From Gongronella butleri (Eukaryota; Mucoromycota; Mucoromycetes; Mucorales; Cunninghamellaceae): 64,000 bases of DNA. The DNA lies in assembly GCA_025201375.1 (NCBI GenBank), contig JAIWZP010000006.1, positions 682,001 through 746,000 on the forward strand, written 5' to 3'. Shown here piece by piece: positions 22,173-31,772 of this stretch. The notes under the pieces were generated by a model. That model was not told the DNA's origin. It was given only the letters and a program-made list of their open reading frames with translations, and did not search any database. Numbering within the stretch: the stretch's first letter is position 1; each line of letters begins with the position of its first letter. Both the position numbers and the translations under genes were made by a program.

Positions 22173-24139
22173 GAGACTGTATGAGAGAAAAAACGAGGGA
22201 TATCTACGAATTTATATTATATACAACGGGTCGGGCGCTAGATCTAGATAGACACGCAAAAGAAGTGTATGATAAAAAAGAAAAGACGCTGGGGACTCAA
22301 GGTCAACAAGAGGAGTAAAAGCAAAAACGAGAAAAAAAGAGGTCTTGTCAAAGGAAAACAGAGACCCCCTCTTGAATCCCCGCTCACCTGGGCATTACCG
22401 CGCAGCCCTGGCATGCTTTGATCACCTGTGGCACGGCATTTCCTGGTGCTGCCGTGGCGATTGGCCCTCACACTCAAAAAAAAAAAAAAAAAAAAAAAAA
22501 AGCCAATGGCGCGGACAGCTGCGCGTCTTGTGTGTGTCTCCATGGTGGTCATGCATTGCTCGCAAAAGACACGCACGTGCAACCTTTCTAATTGCCACGA
22601 CAACGCTTGACAAGCATGCAAAACCGCCTTTTGCCGCGATGCAGCTCATTTTAGAAGATTTTGGCATCCATTGCCACCACCCAAACTTTACCGCATTGTG
22701 TGGCAGAAGCTCGTGTCTTGTCGCGTCATCGCATACCAAAATTCATTTCAAGCAATAGTAAATCATTCTTTCCACATTCATTTTTTTTTTTTGGCCTTTC
22801 TTCCCCATGGCTGGCGGGCTGCCTGTCGTTGTTGCGCTGCGAACGCGACCGTTGCTGTCGGAGGGAAGCACAAGGACCGGGGACTCCTATAGAAAAAAAT
22901 TTTTGACTCGGGTCATGTTCTTGCCCAAATTAGGTTTGGACCGTGACTGAAGGCAAAAAAAATTTCTGGTCTTCCAAAAACTATAAAAGGAGGGCATCCT
23001 GGCAGCAAATTCCTTTTTTTTTTCTTTGTGCTCCTGTCTTGTGATCATTCACGTATAAATCTTTCGCCTTTTACTAAAGATTTCCGTGGCTGCGAGACAA
23101 TAAGGGAGCTACCCCAATTTTTTCCGCCCGCATCCTTTAAGGAAGCAACCTCTTAATTCTAAAATCTAAAAATGAAAAAAATCTGCTCTTCTGAGCCTGA
23201 GCGAGTATGATGTTTTTACTTTTCAATGGCTGTTTGGCTTTTTACATCCAATTTGAGATAATTCTTGAGCCCCAATTGGTGTTGCTTTGCGCTAGTTTGT
23301 TGGATATGCTTGTGCACTGTGGGTTTTGTTGCCAGGTTGCTGTCCAAAAAGGGTATTGTTAGTGTATTTGTCGCTTTGTCGTTTTTTGCGTCATAACATG
23401 CAAGATGGTTTGCACATGGGCATGATGGAGGAAGCGTGTTTGTGCAAGTGTTCCGCGCCGTCCGTTTGTGGTGATATTCCTTGGGCAATGGGTGCGTTAA
23501 AACAAAACAAAACAAAAAAAAAAAAAGTATCAACGTCTCCACGTTTTGGCAGACTGCAAACGTTCATTCAAGGATTTGTAGCCTTCTTTTTCATTGGCCA
23601 GATTGCCAAATGGCCGTTTGGTATCTTAATGCGGTTTTTTTTTTTTTTTTTTAATTTTGCGCAATGTTTATACAAAAAAAAAAAATAATTTTGCGCAATG
23701 CCAAAAATCGCTGTAGCGTGCTCACTCAACACTGATGCCTGTTTTTTACACCGTTTTCTTGAGAAACATGGAGCGGAGAACGCTGTGAACGGCGAAAAAA
23801 CCGACTTGCGATCAATTAGTGACGTCTAGCCTTGCTCATTGAGGTTTTACGATTAATAAGGACGATCACTGGGCATCTCATCTTGGCTCCCTCAATTTTG
23901 CCGCTTGCATCGGGCCGCGACGAGCACCGCAATGCCCTGCAATGCTGCAAATGCTATTTGGGCGCAATATTCCATTTTCTGATCCTTCATTGCATGCACG
24001 TAGGATTTTGCTGGAAGTTTCGCGCGATTTTGATGCACTTGGATACGGTCAGATGCTGGGTGAATTTCGCAGCTCGTTAGCGGTCAAACCACGGCTTCAG
24101 ATGAGCAAGTTTCCGAGGGAGCGCCAGATAAAATGGGGA
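22173..24139. other. Gene-free region, no coding signal
   Basis: Start of the largest gene-free block (to 29725). It contains the COQ3 5' flank, a 26-nt A run at 22476-22501, an isolated TATAAAAG at 22982 and T/A runs near 23640 and 23675. Open frames are short and without family resemblance. Confidence 0.6.
22982..22989 (+). promoter_or_regulatory. Orphan TATA box
   Basis: TATAAAAG in a context (CTATAAAAGGAGGG) like that of the PTR2 gene promoter (TCTATAAAAGCGGCG at 57658). No open frame or spliced gene was recognised in the next kilobase, so it may be a relic or drive a non-coding transcript. Confidence 0.3.
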
Positions 24140-25800
24140 TAAAAAAAACCATCTAGTCGCGTACCGCGGTAATGGCCCAACGTATCGATTCGCAAGTCGC
24201 CTCATATGAATCTGCAACCAAAAGCGATAAAAGCGCCTGTGTTTTGGAGAGATTGCGTTGAAGGCTCGACGAGTTTGCCTTCACGAGGTCGATTTGGCCC
24301 TGATTTCATACACAATGCAATTTCTCAGGCTCGAATGATCCGATAGCGAAAAAAAAACTTGGAATCATTGGAGCCTTGAGTCGACTTATCCACTGGTCTA
24401 AATTTGGAGTCATGCGGTCAGACTCATCGGGAGAAACGCGTAAAATGTTATTTTGGCCCTGGGCATTCACTAGCAAACACAGGCATCAAGATTTCTCAAG
24501 ACGGAGCGATCCGATTCGCGAAAAAAATTGGAATCATTGGAGCCTTGAGTCGAGTATCTACTGGTCTAATTTTGGCGCCATGCGGTCAGGCTCACAGGGA
24601 GAAACGCGCAAACTATTATTTTGGCGCTGGGTTTTCACTAGGAAACACAGACCTCGTAATTTCTCGAGACTGAGCGATCCGATTCGCAAAAAATAAAAAC
24701 ACTGTTAGAGAATTGCGTTTACCATCAACTGGTCCAAATTTGGGACCATATGAGTAATTTTCTGAGGTAGCGTCAGTTTCATGGGCGTGAAGGGGGTAAG
24801 ATCAGCAGCATTTGGACTCGTACAGCGGCAACGGCTGATGAGCGCCCCGGCGCGTGAGACACCTCAAATGAATCAGCGGCCAAACGCGGTAAAAGCGCTT
24901 GTGGTTTGAGGATATCGCGTCTGATTCTCGGCGAGTTAGCCTTCAGGAGTCGTTTTGACCCTGGTTTGATCCTGAAATTATGCAAATGCATTTTCTCAGG
25001 ACTGGGAGATCCGATCTTTGGAAAAACTTGGAATCATCGAAGTTTTGAGTCGACCCTCCACTGGTCTAAATTTGGAATCATGTGGTTAGGTTAATCGGGA
25101 GAAACGTGTAAAATCTTATTTTGCGCTGGGGTTTCACAACCAAACACGAATCTCGAGAGTTCTCAGGACTAAGCGATCCGATCCACGAAAAAAATTAACA
25201 CCGCTGAAGAACTGGGTCCACTATCAACTGGTCCAAATTTGGGACCAGATGAACGAGTTTCTGAAAAGCGCCAGGTTCATAGGCGTCGTAATAAAGCGGG
25301 TAGGATCAATACTTCAATAGCATTTTGTCTCGTACTGCGGCAACAACTGAGCGCCCCGACACGTGACTCACCTCAAATGAATCGGTCGTCAAACGCGGTA
25401 AAAGCACTTGTGGTGGTTTGGGGATATCGCTTCACGTTTTCGGTGACTTAGCCTTGAGGGGTCGTTTTGATTCTGGTTTGGCCCTAATTTTATAAAAAAT
25501 GAATGTTCTCAGGACTGACTGATCCGATTTGGGAAAAAATTGTCATCGCCGGCTTTTTGTGTTCAGCATCCTGTAGCTCAAACCTCAAACATACAGTAGG
25601 ACCCGATAATCAAGTTTCGGAGGACACGCCCAGCAAAAGGGTTTGTCCATTTTGGCGGCAGTACGTACGCGACAGCTGGAGCCCAACGTATCGACGCGAG
25701 AGTCACCTCAAATGAATCTGTGAACAAAGAAGGCGATACTGTAAAAGCGCTTGCGTTTGGAGACATTGCATTGAGATCTCGGCGAGTTGGTGTGCAAATA
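24140..25800 (+). repeat. Decayed satellite-like tandem array, about 168-bp period
   Basis: The landmark GATCCGAT (or a close variant) with a following A-run occurs at about 24337, 24508, 24676, 25008, 25175 and 25521, that is at spacings of 171, 168, 332, 167 and 346. Other landmarks repeat with it: CACTGGTCTAAATTTGG and its variant CAACTGGTCCAAATTTGG (24392, 24563, 24728, 25062, 25227), GGGAGAAACG (24430, 24597, 25098), ACCTCAAATGAATC (24861, 25371, 25708) and GGTAAAAGCGCTTG (24889, 25398). Units are well diverged, so the array is old. There is no coding frame. Confidence 0.8.
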
Positions 25801-26099
25801 CAGTTCTCTGAAAACTCGCATTTTCGATGTTCGTTTGGCAGACATGATACTGTACTAGATCGGCTCTGCTGCCTGCCTGTTCTGCTGTTCATATGATATT
25901 CACAAATATGACTATATGAGCTTCCGCAAGCGTGAAAAAAATCAGTCAGTATCTCAGCAAGTGACCGAGAAAATGCACAAAGGCACGGTTTTCATCTGTT
26001 TGGATTTTACGCACAAAAAATATCATACTACAGTATGATGATAAAGCGTTTGATTTGTCCATGTTTCGATCTCAGTAGGAAGAAACTACGTAACGTGTG

Positions 26100-27220
26100 C
26101 TGCAAAAACGTACACATTCACCTTTTAAACACCAAAAGAGTGTTTTCAGACTTTACCGGCCTGCTGTGCCTCCAGAAATATTTTGACAGCCTGCTCGCCC
26201 GCCAATGAAACATGCGTACTTACGGCGTAAACAATTGCCCAGTGTTAAAAAAACGAACCCGCCCGATTTTTTTGGACTCGAAAAAATGACAAAAACCTCC
26301 TACTGTATTTGTACTATTCTGCATTCATCTGTCCATCTGAATGGTTGACCCCGTTCAAAAATAGCTTCATCGAATTCAGTGCAAAGTTTGCAACAAAAAA
26401 GCTTAATACTGTTGTAAACCCCCAAAAAAGCGCTACTACGACCACTTTTGAAAAATTCAGGGGTCATTCAGGGGTCACACATTTCAATTTCAGAAATGCC
26501 TAATTTGAATTTTTCAAACTCCGAGTAATCAATGCATCCCAAACAGGTAACTCCGACGATTTGCTATTGGCTGACAAAATGACAGGTCGCGCCAACGCAA
26601 GAAAAAAGCCCAAAGAGTGACGCATGAACGGCGATCGACTGAGAAGAGTGCCTACTTTGGGCAAGGTTTTTTTTGCAAAAATTTAAGGTTTGACACTTCC
26701 AAATTAAGGTGCGGAAATTACATGGAATTTTTTTTCTGTACGTATTTTTTATTTTTTATTTTGCATCTTTTCGTGCGCTGAGTGGGCTCCAGCCAGGTGA
26801 AATGACCGATGCAAAAAGTTAAAACCCTAGCTAGCGCGCCGCAAGTTATCCCATTAGATGCTTTGCACCCTTATTTGCTAGTAAAACTGGAATAAAAATC
26901 ACACGTTTATTAGACCGTTGTCGAAAAAATTGCGATCAAAAATTTTGATGAAATAGTGAATTTTCTCTGCGAGTTTTACAGTATCACAGCCATCCATCGA
27001 TGAAACTGGTCTCATTCGATAGAGATGCAAGATGTTCCTTCGACACGTTAAAAGCGCCGTGTGTTGTTTAATCCGTTGCCGAGAACATCGACGTTGAAAA
27101 TTTTTGTAATGTTTGAACAGCTTGCACAAGCGTACAGAGGTCACGGCATCGACCAAAAACATTCCAGAAATGACATCCGAGCGTGTCTCTTTCGACTGGT
27201 TCAAGTTTCATCCCGATGAT
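26100..27220 (+). repeat. Dispersed repeat, segment A, copy 2
   Basis: Matches 5310-6610 nearly throughout and runs on without a break into segment B, so 26.1-29.4 kb may be the longest copy of one composite element. It carries extra TACAGTATCAC- and TACTGTTGTA-like bases at about 26975 and 26407 that copy 1 lacks. Confidence 0.75.
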
Positions 27221-29400
27221 CCACGAAATATTTCAAGAGCCACAGCTGAATTTGTGAAAATATCGATATTTTGAATTCATCTGAACAACAACTCGATCGA
27301 CTCCTGGTTTGAAAGTCTTGTAAAAAAGAGACGCGCATCGATGTAAATAACCTAATTTGAAGCTTTTTGGCAAACCAGCTATGAAATTCTTTATGTATAA
27401 AATGTCGACATTTCGAATTCATCTGCACAACTATCCAGTAAACTTCACTTTCTCAACGTCTTGTTGACACGAGGCGCGGCGAATAGGCAAAAGGCAAAGG
27501 CCGGGAGGCAATCGAATCAAGAGATATGTTGATCATCATTGGATTGCGATAATTCTTGAAAACGGTGCATACCTCGAAAACGGCCTGATCAACCTCTGGT
27601 TTTTTAATTTTTTATTCAAAGAGAGACGTTGCAATCAATAGCCAAGTGGCAAAGTTTGGCGATAATCGAATCATGATTTTACCGCGAAATGAATTTTACA
27701 AAAACGCGCTACAGCCAAATTTTCAACAATGTCGTGCTTCCCGACAAACCACATGATTGACCTTTGGTTTTTTATTTTTTTCTGAGAAGAGAGAGGCAAC
27801 ATCCACTACATGTAAAAGTTTCGTGGCGCTGCGACAAGTACTTGGTGACGAATTTTTTTTTAAATTTGGGGGAAAAAAAGGTGGGTCCGGTCAAAATGCA
27901 TCTGGAGTGTCCCCCCGCTTGAGAGGGTCAGGCTCAGACAAACATCTCAAATCCGTTTGGCAACCTACACGTTGGAGATCTGAGAGTCATTTCATTAGAT
28001 GCATTGATCCCATCTTTCTAAGCAAATCTGCAATAAAAATCGGGGGTCGATCGAGTCGTTGTCGAGGAAAGTGCAATCAAAGCCAGATTTTAGAAAAACA
28101 AATTTCGCCGTCAGTTTTGGTCGTACGCTGGTGAAACTGGGTTCACCCGACAGAGAATCGAATTTTACATCTACCATATGGTCACAGTTGCACGCCGTCC
28201 TTTGTCTTGTCCATTGTCGAGAAAAATGAAGTTGAAATGTTTGATTGGGCGGTGCAAGTGTACATGTGTTGTCCATCGATGCTGCCGGGCTGGTACAAAA
28301 TGATACCCTTGCATGCCTCTTGCCACTTGTAATATTTTAGCGTAATCGAATAAGAAACTGACGCGCTAGAGACAAAATAGTGAATTTACGCTGGAACGTC
28401 GATTTTCTCGTCAACGGTCCGATTGACCCCCGGTTTTTACTTTTGCCCTGAAAAGAGAGGGGATAAAGTGACCACATGTCAAAGTTTTGTGGAGCTGGGA
28501 GCACTCGATGGTGCCCCATGTCAAATTGAAAAAAGCACGATTTCCCATCGATTTCCAAAGGGGTACAGTCACGGATTTTTAATCAGTAAAAATCAGGTCC
28601 TCGGAGCGCCGCGACATTCAACCACATGGCGGAATGCACTCATTTAACAATGAAAATGCAATAAAACCCAGAGCTCCATTGACTGGGCTTCGCGAGAAAT
28701 GCAATTTGCTTCGTATTTTCGTCACAAGGCTAGCTCGACGAAAACTGGCCGCAGATTCACAAAACATAGCTCATCAGAAAGAGCACGATCTGTTGCGTAC
28801 GTGACCATTGATGATCACTTCAAAAATCGAATTCCGACGGAATCGGTGCGAACAATTTATTTGCGGGGCAACTTGGACGCGTGTAAAACCACGTCAGACT
28901 TTGATTTAGGCGCGCCTGTTTCTAGTCAAATCCATGCATCTGGGGCCTCTCTTGTTAGTGGACGCGTCGGGCGCGGCTCCAAGAACGCGTTTCCGCGCGC
29001 CATTCGTCAACAAAGCTTATTCTACAACCATGAATTGCTTGCCAACCAGCAGGCCAATCTCACACTTTTTTTTTTTTTTTTTTTTTTGGTAATTTCGTGG
29101 TTTCTCCGTGCGCAGCCTGTTGTGTGCAAGTTTGGAGGAATTCTGGAGACCCATTTTTTCGTTTTTGGTTTTGGAGCTCTGAGATGGCTACTTTTTGATT
29201 TGCGCTTTGCGCGCCACCAGGGGGTTTGTGCGGCTGTAATTCGGGATTTCTTGCTTGCCGTTTCACGTAAAGAGCACGTCCTGGGTCTTGGCGTTGCCCG
29301 ATTAATCATTTACATATTGCAATGGCTAAGATTCGTAAAATGTCAATTTTACTCGACACGTGAAGACGCGATGCCCAGATCTTTTACTGTTTTTATGCCA
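27200..29400 (+). repeat. Dispersed repeat, segments B and C, copy 1
   Basis: Aligns with 60400-62480. Shared blocks: AAGGCGCGGCGAA-like (27472 / 60674), GACCTTTGGTTTTTTATT (27759 / 60959), CCGTTTGGCAACCTACAC (27953 / 61158), GTAATATTTTAGCGTAATCG (28329 / 61529) and GAATTCTGGAGAC (29138 / 62321). Within B the motif GACC-CTGGTTTT recurs at about 27594, 27763 and 28426, multiples of about 166-169 bp, so B looks built from the same kind of monomer as the array at 24-25.8 kb. A 244-residue open frame at 28699-29433 is not conserved in the other copy. Confidence 0.75.
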
Positions 29401-29725
29401 AAAGCGGCTCTAAATGTATCTTTTTGTCGTTGATCCAAGCACTCAGGGCTCTAATTTGGCGTCAAATCGACGAAGTCAACGTCTGGTGGATTCAGGCACA
29501 CTAGTGGGTCTGCCTTTTTCGACGAGAAACTTGCCCTTTGATCTCACCCCAAGCAATAGGCATTTGAAAGACGTGTCTTTTATGCTCTTAAACACGGTGA
29601 TGATACGTGGTAAGACGACAGGGAATGTATTTTTATTGGAATTTTATTGATTCATGGCTGGGAGGGAAGGGTGCTCCAACGAACAAGAAAAAGAGAGGCA
29701 GGGAGATGCACACACAAAAGGTTGC

Positions 29726-31195
29726 TTAATACTTTTGGAGCTTGCAATTGCCGCCTTCGTAGATATCGACCTTGCTGAGCTTGTGCTTGCTGTTCAGGGT
29801 GGAATAGTGCTTTTTAAAGTTGACGAACCAGTCGATGTGGTTTCCGCCAAAGCTCCAGCTCTTGTCGTCGACGAGGAGGCAGCCATTGTGCTTTTTCGAG
29901 GAGCCTGGAATGGCCCATCCATCCATTTCGGGGACGTAGATCTTTGTGTTCCGCTTGATATCGTTTGCGGCGATGGTGATGAAGGGGTCGAGGGAGGTGC
30001 CATGGGCGGTGAGACCGTAGGGTTCGCTCTTGGGATCGAGTTCCATGAAGCAGGCGTAATTCTTGCACGCGCAGCTTCCGAGATTGACGACGGACGACTT
30101 GCTGACGACGCCGCTGCCCTCCATGACGAGGGCGTCGGCAAACGATTCGGCAACGCGTGCAATTGTCTTGCCGCCGCACGTCTTGATCGCGACCTTTTTG
30201 CCAGACGAGTAGTCCTCGGGATGCGCCGTCCAATAGTACGTCAGCTGCACGTTGCGCTTCAACACCTGACGCTGTCGCAAATTCGTGACCTTGGTTGTCG
30301 CGGCCGCCGCTTTTTCTGTGGTAGTAGTGGTGGTGGTCGTCGTTGTCGTTGTCGTGGTGCGTTCAGCTTCCTTGGTGGTGGTGGTGGTGGTGGTAGTCGT
30401 GGGCGCCGTCGTGGCCTTTGTCTTGCTAGGCTGCTTCTTTTCGTCCTTTTCATCATCATTGTCGTCATCATCGTCGTGGTGCTTCTTTTTGTCAGTGGGC
30501 GTCGCCTTCTTGGATGCCTTTTTGGCCGGTTTCTTGTCGTCGTCGTCGTCCTTGGCGGGGTTGCCGGCGTACTTTACGCAATAGCTGTGGCCAATGAACA
30601 GATTGTCGCACGAGCCGCGATTCACTTGGCTGTTCAGGTCGTAGAATTGGCCCACCGACAGGTCGTACTGCTTGGCCACTTTGGAGCAAGTGTCGCCCTT
30701 GGACACTACAATTTTAAGATTTAAAAAAGCGCGTCCGTCATGTGAGTTGTCGCGGTTTTTTTTTTTTTTTTCGATGCACTTGCGTGCCTACCTTTGTGGT
30801 ACAGCGCGCAGCCGCCGGTGTTGCTGTCGCCCGAGCCGCTCTTGCTGACACAATACTTTTTGTTGGGCTTGAGGTTGGTGCATTGGCTATTAACCTGGCC
30901 GTTCCAATCGTAAAACTCGGACAGATGAATGCCATACTTGTCGACAATCACGGCACAGGTCTCGCCCGAGCGGACTATTATTAGGCGACCATTGACATGA
31001 GTCCCCCTGACGAGCGCGCTTTGTAAAAACCTTACCTGTGTGATACTTGTGGCAATCCTCACCATAGCGGCTACGCAACTGGACCCAATGGGCCTCGGCA
31101 CCATTGTAATCGGTGGCATCCAATCCGCGGCTGTGCAAGGTGGCGGCGGCCTGGTGCATCAGGACCGCGGCAAGGCTAAAAAGAGAGACGCGCAT
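29726..31195 (-). CDS. Secreted protein with two LysM domains and a C-terminal 3D-type double-psi beta-barrel domain
   Basis: Exons 31195-31036, 30974-30792 and 30705-29726 give 440 residues. The start MRVSLFSLAAVLMHQAAA is a signal peptide. Two LysM domains follow (VRSGETCAVIVDKYGI..FYDWN and VSKGDTCSKVAKQYDL..FYDLN), each ending in a Cys-containing YCV. LysM binds chitin or peptidoglycan fragments. A Lys/Asp linker and a long Thr tract (residues about 190-225) lead to a C-terminal domain with LDPFITIAANDIKRNTKIYV, CLLVDD and GGNHIDWFV, which resembles the 3D domain of MltA/RlpA-like barrels with its three Asp residues. It is probably cell-wall located. Both introns are phase 1 and fall exactly at the start of a LysM unit. 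Confidence 0.85.
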
Positions 31196-31772
31196 TTGAA
31201 AATGGGGTTAAAAAAAGAATGGAAGGGGGGAGGAGATGTGTGTGTTAAAAGGGGAGGAAGGCGATGTGCTGGGACAAAGGGTGGGGTGGGCGTGCCAGCA
31301 GTGATCAATTGAAAGGCAAAAAAAGGGAAGAGGAAAAAAAAAGGGGTTTGAGAAAGATGAATAGAAAAAAAGCAACAAGCACGCCGTTTATATAGGAATG
31401 GCCATGTATTGCCATTTTCCACCTATTCCTTGAAGATCCACGCAGTATGCTTATTTGCCAGAACAACTAATTGCTGCATATTCTCTTGTTTCCATCAGGC
31501 ACACTCAGAGACTGCTCTGTCGTATCTCAGTTTTCCATCGCGCTCTGGATCGGAGTTGCCGGTCGCACAAAAAAAAAAGAGCATCACTGGCCCCAGGCTT
31601 GTCGAAAATCAAGCGCCGCCCGCACAGCTGGCTTTTCTGCATGTGTGACCCAATGTTTTTTTTGCTCACCCCTCTTTTTTTTTTAATTTTCTGTTTCTAA
31701 AAGAAGGGAAGCTGTGTGTACAATCCATCAAGGAGCATTTTGAAAAGTTTTCAATGTGGGGGAGGGGGGAAT
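31196..31772. other. Intergenic region, LysM-3D promoter and PHOX 3' flank
   Basis: Holds the LysM-3D 5' region with a purine-rich stretch (31200-31370) and the TATA-like site, and the downstream flank of the monooxygenase gene. No coding frame was supported. Confidence 0.55.
31387..31394 (-). promoter_or_regulatory. TATA box of the LysM-3D gene
   Basis: TATATAAA on the minus strand, about 190 bp upstream of the ATG at 31195. A long 5' leader would be needed, so the assignment is tentative. Confidence 0.4.

Noticed and set aside
28699..29433. 244-codon open frame inside the dispersed repeat
   Set aside because: The colinear copy at 61.9-62.5 kb does not keep the frame, and the product includes a poly-Phe stretch from a T run.
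29654..30724. 356-codon open frame antisense to the LysM-3D gene with Val/Gly runs
   Set aside because: The runs are the reverse complement of the Thr tract and Asp/Lys linker of the real gene, which has signal peptide, LysM domains and fitting introns.
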